Origin: Actinomycetota bacterium
Lineage (GTDB): Bacteria > Actinomycetota > Thermoleophilia > Solirubrobacterales > Thermoleophilaceae
NCBI GenBank assembly: GCA_005885165.1
Contig: VAXR01000078.1
Span: 1-11,242 of the forward strand
Length of the DNA stretch: 11,242 nt
Direction: 5' to 3'
The notes beneath the pieces were generated by a model. That model worked only from the letters and a program-made list of their open reading frames with translations. It ran no database searches and had not been told where the DNA came from. Positions 1 to 6,230 of the stretch are shown one piece after another. Position 1 is the first letter of the stretch. Every line of letters begins with the position of its first letter. The translations under genes and the position numbers were made by a program.

Positions 1-1
1 G

Positions 2-1258
2 ATCGACGTCGGAGGGGTGAAGATCGGCGGTGGCGCGCCCGTCGCCGTTCAGTCGATGACAAAGACGGAGACCGCCGATTTCGACGCAACCATGCGCCAG
101 ATCCGCGAGGTCGCGCAGGCCGGGGGAGACCTCGTGCGGTGCGCCGTCCCCCGCGAGAAGGACGTCGAGGCGCTGAAGCGGATCGTGGTGGAGTCCCCGA
201 TCCCGGTGATCGCCGACATCCACTTCAACTACACACTGGCGCTGAAGGCGATCGACGCCGGGGCCCACTGCGTCCGGCTGAACCCCGGGAACATCGGCGG
301 GCCCGAGAAGGTCGCCGAGGTCGTCGACCGCGCCAAGGCGGCGGGCACGCCGATGCGCATCGGCGTCAACTCCGGCTCGCTCCCAAAGCACCTCCACGAG
401 CTGGAGCGCGAGAATGCGGTCGAGGCGCTGGTCGCCGCCGCGGTCGAGTTCGTAGAGCTCATGGAGCGGCTCGACTTCGACGACTTCAAGGTGTCGATCA
501 AGTCGACGAGCGTGCCGAACACGATCGCCTCGAACCGCCTGCTCGCGGGGAAGATCGACTACCCCATCCACCTCGGCATCACCGAGGCGGGCACCAAGTG
601 GTCCGGCTCGTTGAAGTCGGCCGTCGGCATGGGCACGCTCCTGGCCGACGGGATCGGGGACACGATTCGCATCTCGCTCTCCACCTTCCACGCGGAGGAG
701 GAGGTGAAGGTGGCCTGGGAGATCCTCAAGGCGCTCAAGCTGCGCCGCCGGGGCCCCGAGCTGATCGCCTGCCCGACCTGCGGACGGCTCCAGTTCGACA
801 TGGACACCGTGGTCGCCGAGATCGAGCAGCGCCTCGAGGGCTACGACGAGCCGATCGAGGTCGCCGTGCTTGGATGCGCGGTGAACGGCATCGGCGAGGC
901 GTCGCATGCCGACTTCGGCATCACCGGCGCGAAGAACGAGGGGCTGATCTTCGCCCAGGGCAAGCCCATACGCAAGGTCCCGCAGGAGCGCCTCGTGGAC
1001 GAGCTCTTCGTGGAGATCGATCGCTCACTCGAGCGCGGGGCCACCGAGTTCGAGGAGCAGAAGGCCGCGGAGGGCGCCGACTGGCTTCGCCGTATCGAGG
1101 AGGAGAACGCCGACGAGATGACCCCAGAGCGGATCGCGAAGCTCGAGGCCGAGGCCGCGTCGAGCGGCGACTCCGGCACCGACCTGCCCCAGGCGGAGAA
1201 GGTTCGCCTCGACGAGAAGACCTCGCCGACCGAGGGCCGCCGCTTCACCCGCGTCTGA
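2..1258 (+). CDS. ispG: 4-hydroxy-3-methylbut-2-enyl diphosphate synthase, 5' partial
   Basis: IspG (GcpE) reductively converts 2-C-methyl-D-erythritol 2,4-cyclodiphosphate to HMBPP, the penultimate step of the MEP isoprenoid pathway, using a [4Fe-4S] cluster. The frame is open to the left edge of the window, so the true start lies upstream. The GTG at 17 falls inside the conserved N-terminal strand (VGGVKIGGGAPVAVQSMT) and is probably not the start. The TIM-barrel part includes PVIADIHFNY and RLNPGNIGG. The cluster ligands are visible: CPTC (Cys codons at 770 and 779), Cys at 875 in LGCAVNGIGEA, and the conserved Glu at 896. After the usual family end (near base 1040) comes an acidic, Glu/Ala-rich tail of about 75 residues that is not part of the catalytic fold. 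In related genomes dxr and a site-2 protease often precede this gene, but that stretch is outside the window. Identity is secure. Confidence 0.96.
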   Translation: MDVGGVKIGGGAPVAVQSMTKTETADFDATMRQIREVAQAGGDLVRCAVPREKDVEALKRIVVESPIPVIADIHFNYTLALKAIDAGAHCVRLNPGNIGGPEKVAEVVDRAKAAGTPMRIGVNSGSLPKHLHELERENAVEALVAAAVEFVELMERLDFDDFKVSIKSTSVPNTIASNRLLAGKIDYPIHLGITEAGTKWSGSLKSAVGMGTLLADGIGDTIRISLSTFHAEEEVKVAWEILKALKLRRRGPELIACPTCGRLQFDMDTVVAEIEQRLEGYDEPIEVAVLGCAVNGIGEASHADFGITGAKNEGLIFAQGKPIRKVPQERLVDELFVEIDRSLERGATEFEEQKAAEGADWLRRIEEENADEMTPERIAKLEAEAASSGDSGTDLPQAEKVRLDEKTSPTEGRRFTRV

Positions 1259-1307
1259 CGGTCGAGCCCAGCGGCGCGGCGCGCCGGGAGAGCGCGGCCC
1301 TGACCAA

Positions 1308-1313
1308 TAGGCT
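1308..1313 (+). promoter_or_regulatory. Possible -10 element for leaderless proS
   Basis: TAGGCT fits the actinobacterial -10 pattern TANNNT. It ends 6 bases before the GTG start of proS, so transcription starting 7 bases downstream would begin at the start codon itself. No convincing Shine-Dalgarno sequence precedes this GTG, and no clear -35 box is visible. The 61-base gap after ispG holds nothing else recognisable apart from GC-rich sequence. This is inference from spacing only. Confidence 0.35.
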
Positions 1314-1319
1314 GATCCC

Positions 1320-3017
1320 GTGACCCGCCTGAGCTCGTATTTCCTGCCCACGGTGAAGGAGCCCCCGGCCGACGCCGAGGCGCTCTCGCACAGGCTGCTC
1401 GTGCGCGCGGGCATGATCCGCCAGCTCGCCTCCGGCCTGTGGACGTTCCTGCCGGCGGGGTGGCGCGTCCACCGCAAGGTCGAGCAGATCGTCCGCGAGG
1501 AGATGGACGCGATCGGCGGCCAGGAGATGCTCATGCCGGTGATGCACCCGGCCGACCTCTGGCGCGCCACGGGGCGCTACGACATCGACGAGCTGTTCAA
1601 GCTGCAGGACCGGCGGGGCGCGGACTTCGTGCTGGCGATGACTCACGAGGAATCCGTCACCTGGCACGTCGCCCGCGAGGTCCGCTCCTACCGCGACCTG
1701 CCGCAGATCCTCTACCACTTCCAGATCAAGGAGCGCGACGAGCCCCGCCCGCGCGCGGGGCTTCTGCGTACGCGCGAGTTCATCATGAAGGATTCGTACA
1801 CCTTCGACCGCGACCCGGAGGGCCTCGACCGCGGGTACGACCTGCATGTGAAGGCGTATGACCGGATGTGCGACCGCTGCGGCCTGGAGTGGTACCGGGT
1901 CGAGGCCGACGTGGGGATGATGGGCGGCACGGGCGCCCACGAGTACATGGCCCCGTGCCCGGCGGGCGAGAATGAGGTGGCGCTCTCGGAAGCGGGCTAC
2001 GCCGCGAACATGGAGATCGCGTCCGCGGAGCCCCAGCCGGTGGACGGGCTGTTGGAGCCGCTCGACGAGCCCGAGCCGGTCGATACGCCGGGCGCCGCGA
2101 CGATCGACGCCGTGGCGGCGCTGCTCGGCTTACCGGCCGGGGCGCTGCTCAAGGCCATGCCCGTGATCGCCGAGGGCCGCGGCCCGCTGCTCGTGGTCCT
2201 GCGCGGCGATCACCGGCTCAACGAGTTCAAGCTCCGCAACCACCTGCGCACGGCCGTCCGCCCCGCGCACGACGAGGAGATCCGGGACGAGTTCGGCACG
2301 GTCGCCGGGTTCATCGGCCCGGTCGGGGCGCGGGTCGACGTGCTCGCGGACGAGGCCGTTCGGGGGCTGCACGGTCTGGTCGCCGGCGCGAACGAGCCGG
2401 ATCGCCACCTTCGGGGGATCGAGCCCGGCCGCGACTTCGACCCCGAGTGGGCCGACGTGAGGAGCGTCGAGGAGGGCGACAGGTGCCCGAACGGCGCCGT
2501 CATAAGGATCGAGCCGGCGATCGAGGTCGGCAACATCTTCAAGCTCGGCACCCGCTACTCCGAGCCGCTGGGAGCCACCTACCTCGACGAGCGCGGCGAG
2601 GAGCAGCTCATCTGGATGGGCTCCTACGGGTTCGGGCCGGCCCGCGCAATGGCCGCTGCGGTCGAGCAGTACGCGGACGAGCACGGGATCTCGTGGCCAC
2701 GGGCGATCGCCCCGTTCGACGCCGAGCTCGTCGGCCTCGGGAAGCCGGGCGAGGAGGGGCACGAGGTGGCCGAGCGCCTTTACGGCGAGCTGCGCGAGTC
2801 GGAGCTCGAGGTCCTCTACGACGATCGCGAGTCGAGCGCGGGGGAGAAGTTCGCCGACGCCGAGCTGGTGGGCTGCCCGCTCCGCCTGACGGTCGGGAAG
2901 CGCACCGTCGAGTCGGGCGAGGTGGAGGCCCAGGTCCGGCGGGGGCGCGAGACGCAGACGCTCCCGCTCGATCGCGCCGCCGAGGCGGTGGCTGAGCTGT
3001 GGCGCGAGCTTCCCTGA
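1320..3017 (+). CDS. proS: Prolyl-tRNA synthetase, bacterial type with editing domain
   Basis: Class II aminoacyl-tRNA synthetase that charges tRNA-Pro in the cytoplasm. The 565 residues match the usual bacterial length (E. coli 572). The catalytic core contains the motif 1 region (about 44-80), motif 2 (RDEPRPRAGLLRTREFIMKD, 139-158) and motif 3 (GFGPAR, 437-442, with Arg442 in the ATP-binding position). Inserted between motifs 2 and 3 is a YbaK-like INS editing domain (about 255-390) that hydrolyses Ala-tRNA-Pro in this family. An anticodon-binding domain fills about 463-565. Two departures from the usual bacterial sequence are visible: motif 3 reads GFGPAR rather than GIGxSR, and some Cys residues common in the family are missing near 219-229. 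Leu271 uses TTA, a rare codon here. The GTG start is chosen because family homology begins at once and no better upstream start exists. The gene overlaps pgsA by 19 bases. Confidence 0.96.
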   Translation: MTRLSSYFLPTVKEPPADAEALSHRLLVRAGMIRQLASGLWTFLPAGWRVHRKVEQIVREEMDAIGGQEMLMPVMHPADLWRATGRYDIDELFKLQDRRGADFVLAMTHEESVTWHVAREVRSYRDLPQILYHFQIKERDEPRPRAGLLRTREFIMKDSYTFDRDPEGLDRGYDLHVKAYDRMCDRCGLEWYRVEADVGMMGGTGAHEYMAPCPAGENEVALSEAGYAANMEIASAEPQPVDGLLEPLDEPEPVDTPGAATIDAVAALLGLPAGALLKAMPVIAEGRGPLLVVLRGDHRLNEFKLRNHLRTAVRPAHDEEIRDEFGTVAGFIGPVGARVDVLADEAVRGLHGLVAGANEPDRHLRGIEPGRDFDPEWADVRSVEEGDRCPNGAVIRIEPAIEVGNIFKLGTRYSEPLGATYLDERGEEQLIWMGSYGFGPARAMAAAVEQYADEHGISWPRAIAPFDAELVGLGKPGEEGHEVAERLYGELRESELEVLYDDRESSAGEKFADAELVGCPLRLTVGKRTVESGEVEAQVRRGRETQTLPLDRAAEAVAELWRELP

Positions 3018-3631
3018 CCAAGCGCCGGCTGCTTGGGATCGACCGCTCGGGGCCACCGCCTGCCGCGACGCTGCCCGGTCATCCGCTGAACCCGTGGACG
3101 ATCCCGAACGCCATCGGGTTCGTCAGGCTCGCGTTGATCCCCGTGTTCCTGGTGCTCGCCCTGGACTCCGGCGACGGGCGGACCGCCTCGGCGTCGACGA
3201 TCTTCGCCGTGGTCGCGGCGTCCGACTACCTCGACGGGATCGCCGCGCGCATCACCGGGCAGTACAGCCGCCTTGGCGTGCTGCTCGACCCCGTGACCGA
3301 CCGGCTGCTCGTGGCGGCCGGGGTGGTCGTCTGCTGGAAGTTCCACCTCCAGCCGCGCTGGGCGCTCGCGGCGCTGCTCGGCCGGGAGCTCGTAATGCTG
3401 GTCGTGGCGCAGCTCGGCCTGCGACGCGGGGTGGACATCAGGGTGAGCTGGCTGGGACGGCTTGCGGTGTGGCCGACGATGCTCGCGCTCTGGCTCGCGA
3501 TGGTCTCCGTGACCTGGGTGGCGCATGCCCTGCTGTACATCGGCCTGGCCGCCTCGGTCGCGGCGACCGCCCTCTACGTCCGCGACGGGCTGGCAGCGAT
3601 GTCCCGCGGCGGACCCTCAAGCTCGGCTTGA
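2999..3631 (+). CDS. pgsA: CDP-alcohol phosphatidyltransferase, PgsA-type
   Basis: Integral membrane enzyme that transfers a phosphatidyl group from CDP-diacylglycerol to an alcohol. PgsA-type members use glycerol-3-phosphate and make phosphatidylglycerophosphate. The family signature is complete: D76-x2-D79-G80-x2-A83-R84-x8-G93-x3-D97-x3-D101, in DYLDGIAAR...GVLLDPVTD. The Asp residues bind the metal ions and the CDP moiety. Several hydrophobic segments (about 36-55, 66-76, 102-115, 121-140 and 155-195) fit the six-helix fold. The GTG start at 2999 lies inside proS and is the only ATG/GTG/TTG in frame before the conserved NPWTIPNAIGFVRL region. That implies translational coupling to proS, although the Shine-Dalgarno signal is weak. 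The acceptor alcohol cannot be read from sequence, so phosphatidylinositol-phosphate or cardiolipin synthase-like roles remain possible. In Mycobacterium tuberculosis a pgsA gene also lies a few genes before garA and the MerR gene. Confidence 0.85.
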   Translation: MARASLTKRRLLGIDRSGPPPAATLPGHPLNPWTIPNAIGFVRLALIPVFLVLALDSGDGRTASASTIFAVVAASDYLDGIAARITGQYSRLGVLLDPVTDRLLVAAGVVVCWKFHLQPRWALAALLGRELVMLVVAQLGLRRGVDIRVSWLGRLAVWPTMLALWLAMVSVTWVAHALLYIGLAASVAATALYVRDGLAAMSRGGPSSSA

Positions 3632-3633
3632 GG
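3615..3633 (+). repeat. Inverted repeat CCTCAAGC-tcg-GCTTGAGG over the pgsA stop
   Basis: A perfect 8-base-pair inverted repeat with a 3-base loop covers the last codons and TGA of pgsA (3629-3631). It ends one base before the TATACT hexamer. As RNA it would form a stable short hairpin, but no T-run follows, so a classical intrinsic terminator is unlikely. As DNA it fills the space between the expected -35 and -10 positions of the downstream promoter, where an operator would sit. Which role applies cannot be settled from sequence. Confidence 0.5.
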
Positions 3634-3634
3634 C

Positions 3635-3640
3635 TATACT
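3635..3640 (+). promoter_or_regulatory. Probable -10 element (TATACT) before the RsiG-like gene
   Basis: TATACT matches the primary-sigma -10 consensus TATAAT at five of six positions and stands out in this GC-rich sequence. A start about 7 bases downstream would give a leader of roughly 29 bases, ending in a good ribosome binding site (AAGGA at 3666-3670, 5 bases before the ATG). No convincing TTGACA-like -35 box is seen at 16-19 bases. It does not resemble the WhiG/FliA-type -10 (GCCGATAA). It would drive the RsiG-like, FHA, MerR and apt genes separately from the proS-pgsA transcript. Confidence 0.5.
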
Positions 3641-3675
3641 CGCCGCTCCCTTCGGGCCCGCTACCAAGGACGACC

Positions 3676-3939
3676 ATGGACACCTTTCCCGATCTCGGCG
3701 CCCTCTCCGACCAGGAGCTGAAGTCGCTCATCGATGACCTCACCCAGCAGGAGCAGGAGGTCTCCTACGAGCGCCGCATCCTGCACGGCAAGATCGACAT
3801 CCTCAGGGCGGAGCTCGTGAACCGCCTACGGCGCAAGCGGGAGCAGGGCGAGGCGGTGATCAGCGGCGCGGACGTCCAGCAGCTGACCGACATCCTCGCC
3901 GGCAAGACGATGCCCGAGGGTTCCCCAGAGGGCGAGTAG
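3676..3939 (+). CDS. RsiG-like small helical protein with c-di-GMP-type motif
   Basis: An 87-residue cytoplasmic protein, strongly charged and almost wholly helical. Residues 11-58 should form one long helix or coiled coil, and 65-76 a short second helix. It has no signal peptide or membrane segment. Streptomyces RsiG is an anti-sigma factor that holds WhiG (a FliA-family sigma) when bound to c-di-GMP through two copies of E(X)3S(X)2R(X)3Q(X)3D. This protein has one copy at exactly that spacing: E26, S30, R33, H37, D41, with His replacing Gln. Single-motif RsiG proteins that act as homodimers are known from Rubrobacter, a deep actinobacterial lineage, so a single copy is expected here. Start choice is firm: ATG with AAGGA five bases upstream. 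The next gene is a FHA protein 25 bases on. The family assignment is from motif and length; sigma binding and ligand binding are inferred. It might instead be a structural coiled-coil protein of the same family that has lost ligand binding. Confidence 0.7.
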   Translation: MDTFPDLGALSDQELKSLIDDLTQQEQEVSYERRILHGKIDILRAELVNRLRRKREQGEAVISGADVQQLTDILAGKTMPEGSPEGE

Positions 3940-3964
3940 CCCTCGCGCGGCGGCGGTCGGCGGC

Positions 3965-4420
3965 ATGCACTGCCCCGAATGCGGGTTCATCAACAGCGAG
4001 GGCGCGAACTACTGCCAGAAGTGCGGCGCGTTCCTCGGCGACGTCGCGCCGGAGACGGATGACACCACCGCCGCCTGGCAGCTCGACGAGACGGGGGACA
4101 TCAAGCCGGTCGATCCCGAGACCGTCACGGAGGAAGGGACGCTGGTCATCCGCGCCGGCGGCGGGAGGGCCGGTGAGACGTTCCAGTTCACGGGCGACCA
4201 GATGCGGATCGGGCGCAGCCCGGACGCCGAGGTCTTCCTCGACGACGTCACCGTCTCCCGCAATCACGCGCTGCTCGTCCGCCGCCGCGACGGCCTCTAC
4301 ATCGACGACCTCGGGTCGCTGAACGGCACCTACGTGAACCGCAGGCGGATCGAGTCGCACAAGCTCACGGACGGCGACGAGCTCCAGATCGGCAAATACA
4401 AGCTCACGTACCTCAGCTGA
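3965..4420 (+). CDS. Zinc-ribbon FHA-domain protein, GarA/OdhI-like
   Basis: A 151-residue cytoplasmic protein. An N-terminal zinc ribbon has ligands C3, C6, C17 and C20 (CPEC and CQKC). A short acidic linker follows, then a C-terminal FHA domain (about 58-150) that binds phosphothreonine peptides. The FHA signature residues are present: G83-R84-S85, S98-R99-N100-H101 and S118-L119-N120-G121-T122. In mycobacterial GarA and corynebacterial OdhI, a Thr pair in the N-terminal linker is phosphorylated by PknB/PknG-type kinases. The phosphorylated tail then folds onto the FHA domain and releases 2-oxoglutarate dehydrogenase and glutamate enzymes from inhibition. Here the linker has a DDTT stretch (T34, T35) that could serve the same way, though it is not an exact ETTS motif. 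GarA itself lacks this zinc ribbon. The gene lies directly before a MerR gene, as garA does in M. tuberculosis, and its TGA overlaps the next ATG (TGATG). The Shine-Dalgarno sequence is weak. Confidence 0.85.
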   Translation: MHCPECGFINSEGANYCQKCGAFLGDVAPETDDTTAAWQLDETGDIKPVDPETVTEEGTLVIRAGGGRAGETFQFTGDQMRIGRSPDAEVFLDDVTVSRNHALLVRRRDGLYIDDLGSLNGTYVNRRRIESHKLTDGDELQIGKYKLTYLS

Positions 4421-5202
4421 TGGCCGAGGTCGACATCCGGGAGGACAGATCCGAGGGGACGGGGGTCGGCGAGCTGCGAGAGCCGGCGCGGGCCGAGCGG
4501 CCGGGCCAGAAGTCCCTGACGATCGGCGCCGTCTGCAAGCAGCTCGAGCGCGAGTTCCCGGACATCTCGATCTCGAAGATCCGCTACCTCGAGGATCAGA
4601 AGCTGCTCGCCCCGCGCCGCACCCAGGGCGGCTACCGGCTCTACTCGCCAGCGGACCTGTCGCGGCTGCGCACGATCCTCCGCCTGCAGCGGGACGAGTT
4701 TCTTCCGCTCCGGGTGATCAGGCAGGAGCTTGCCGCCGGGCGGGCGGAAACAGATGTCAGCGGGGCCGGCAAGGGCCCCGACCCGCGGACGCTGCGCCGC
4801 ACCAGCGTCGCGGTGACGGGAGAGGGCGCGCTCTACCGGCTGGCCGACGTCCTCGACGACACCGCGGCGGATCCGAAGCTCGTCAAGGAGCTCGAGGACT
4901 ACGGTGTGATCAAGGGCCGCCGCCGCGACGGCGACACCTTCTACGACGACACCGAGCGCGAGATCGTCCGCGCCGCGACCGAGCTCGCGCGCTTCGGCGT
5001 CCGCGGCCGGAACCTGCGCGTCTTCCGCACCTCCGCCGACCGTGAGGCTTCGCTGCTCGAGCAGATCCTCGCGCCCGCCCTGCGCTCGCGCAATCCGGAC
5101 CGTCGCAAGGAGGCGGTCGAGGCGCTCGAGAACCTCGCCGCGATCGTCTCGCACCTGAAGTACCTCCTGCTCGTGCGGGATCTGCGCAAGATCGCCGGTT
5201 GA
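4420..5202 (+). CDS. ftsR: MerR-family transcriptional regulator, FtsR-like
   Basis: A 260-residue DNA-binding protein. Residues 1-30 look disordered. The MerR winged helix-turn-helix covers about 32-105, with recognition and wing residues in SISKIRYLEDQKLL and TQGGYRLYSPADLSRLRTI. A Gly/Pro-rich linker (about 106-125) leads to a second, less typical winged-helix-like region (about 133-200), which resembles another MerR-type DNA-binding fold. The C-terminus (207-257) is helical and probably dimerises. No effector-binding Cys cluster or GyrI-like domain is present, so it is not a metal or drug sensor of the classical kind. Position directly after the FHA gene matches the garA-Rv1828 order of mycobacteria. 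The Corynebacterium relative FtsR activates ftsZ, so cell-division control is a reasonable inference but is not shown by the sequence. Its ATG overlaps the FHA stop by one base, and its TGA overlaps the apt start. Confidence 0.8.
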   Translation: MAEVDIREDRSEGTGVGELREPARAERPGQKSLTIGAVCKQLEREFPDISISKIRYLEDQKLLAPRRTQGGYRLYSPADLSRLRTILRLQRDEFLPLRVIRQELAAGRAETDVSGAGKGPDPRTLRRTSVAVTGEGALYRLADVLDDTAADPKLVKELEDYGVIKGRRRDGDTFYDDTEREIVRAATELARFGVRGRNLRVFRTSADREASLLEQILAPALRSRNPDRRKEAVEALENLAAIVSHLKYLLLVRDLRKIAG

Positions 5203-5738
5203 CGCCGTCCCCCGGCACTCTCGACCTGCGGGAGTTCATCCGCGACATCCCGAACTACCCGCGGCCGGGGATCGTGTTCCGGGATATCACGCCGCTGTTC
5301 CTCGATCCGGGAGCGCTCGAGCACGCGGTGTCGCTGCTCGCACTGTGGGCCGGCGAGCGCGAGGCCGACTACGTGGTCGCGGCCGAGGCGCGAGGCTTCG
5401 TGCTCGGCGGAGCAGTGGCCACGCGGCTCGGGGTCGGGTTCATCCCGGCGCGTAAGCCGGGGAAGCTGCCGCGCGAGGTGGCGTCGGTCGAGTACGAGCT
5501 CGAGTACGGCGTGGACGCGCTCGAGGTGCACCGCGACGCCCTCGCGGGCGGCGCGCGGGTCCTCGTCCACGACGACCTGATCGCGACGGGCGGCACCGCC
5601 GAGGCGCTCTGCCGGCTGGTCGAGTCCGCGGGCGCCGAGGTGACGGGCTGCGCCTTCGTGGTCGAGCTGGCGGCGCTCGGCGGGCGGGAACGGCTGAGCG
5701 ACTACCCCGTGCACAGCCTCGTGGTCTACGACACGTGA
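5199..5738 (+). CDS. apt: Adenine phosphoribosyltransferase
   Basis: Converts adenine and PRPP to AMP in purine salvage; a cytoplasmic dimer. The 179 residues match the family length. Clear signatures are the N-terminal DIPNYPRPGIVFRDITPLF (17-34), ARGF (64-67), the RKPGKLP loop (85-91) and the PRPP-binding VLVHDDLIATGGTA (121-134). The start is TTG at 5199, in a four-base overlap with the MerR stop (TTGA). Homology starts about ten residues in, and no ATG or GTG lies nearby in frame, so this unusual start is likely real and translationally coupled. In many actinobacteria apt sits between secF and relA; here it follows the regulator block instead. No functional link to the regulators is evident beyond shared transcription. 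Confidence 0.95.
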   Translation: MTPSPGTLDLREFIRDIPNYPRPGIVFRDITPLFLDPGALEHAVSLLALWAGEREADYVVAAEARGFVLGGAVATRLGVGFIPARKPGKLPREVASVEYELEYGVDALEVHRDALAGGARVLVHDDLIATGGTAEALCRLVESAGAEVTGCAFVVELAALGGRERLSDYPVHSLVVYDT

Positions 5739-5750
5739 GCTGGCCCGCGG

Positions 5751-5766
5751 CAGGGGTGCTTCCCTG
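5751..5766 (+). promoter_or_regulatory. Small hairpin holding the ribosome binding site of the SRPBCC gene
   Basis: CAGGG and CCCTG are separated by six bases (with a possible additional G-U pair) and end right before the ATG at 5767. The only Shine-Dalgarno-like sequence for that gene (AGGGG, 5752-5756) is in the left arm, so the fold would hide it. A five-base stem is short and could be chance in this GC-rich sequence. Confidence 0.3.
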
Positions 5767-6213
5767 ATGCCGACCGTCGTCCGCTCGCGCGAGGTCCAGG
5801 CGTCGCCGGCCGAGGTGTGGGAGCTCGTCTCAGACCCCGCCCAGCTGCCGCGCTGGTGGCCGCGTGTCGAGCGCGTCGAGGAGGCGACGCCGACAGCCTG
5901 GACGAAGGTCATGCGGTCGCCGCGGGGCAGGACGATTCGAGCCGACTTCACGCGGACGGCCGCCGAGCGGCCGCGGCGGCTGGCGTGGCGGCAGGAGGTG
6001 GAGGAGTCGCCGTTCGAGCGCGTGTTCGCCGAGATCGCCACCGAGATCTCTATCGAGGGGGCCGCGGACGGCGGCTCCCGCGTCGAGCTCACCGCCATCC
6101 ACCGCCTGCGCGGGCGCTCCCGCTTCGGAGGCTTCATGGCGCGGCGCGCGGCGCGCCGGCAGCTGGACGCCGCGCTCGACGGCCTCGACCGCGCGCTGGC
6201 GGGTGCGGCGTGA
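5767..6213 (+). CDS. SRPBCC (START/Bet v1-like) superfamily protein
   Basis: A 148-residue cytoplasmic protein of the polyketide cyclase/dehydrase type. The N-terminal strand and helices (REVQASPAEVWELVSDPAQL, then PRWWPRVERVEE, about 8-39) are typical of the family. So are the central beta strands (about 44-112) and the long C-terminal helix (about 121-146) that closes the hydrophobic cavity. Members bind lipids or other hydrophobic ligands or act as cyclases; the ligand here cannot be told. There is no signal peptide. The next gene, an AGPS-like FAD oxidase, begins close behind it. An alternative GTG start for that gene would even overlap this stop codon (GTGA), so the pair is probably co-translated. 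A role in handling a lipid-like substrate for the oxidase is speculation. Confidence 0.8.
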   Translation: MPTVVRSREVQASPAEVWELVSDPAQLPRWWPRVERVEEATPTAWTKVMRSPRGRTIRADFTRTAAERPRRLAWRQEVEESPFERVFAEIATEISIEGAADGGSRVELTAIHRLRGRSRFGGFMARRAARRQLDAALDGLDRALAGAA

Positions 6214-6230
6214 GCCACGCGGAGCCGCAG

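Noticed and set aside
17..19. GTG at 17 as the start of ispG
   Set aside because: The frame is open to the window edge and the family's conserved N-terminal strand begins before this codon, so the gene is cut by the window.
1245..1940. Minus-strand open frames opposite proS
   Set aside because: Complementary shadows of a clear ProRS gene, with no family motifs and no promoter or ribosome binding site.
4775..4792. GGGGCC...GGCCCC inverted repeat in the MerR gene
   Set aside because: It encodes the Gly/Pro-rich linker between domains; the repeat is explained by codon choice and has no regulatory context.
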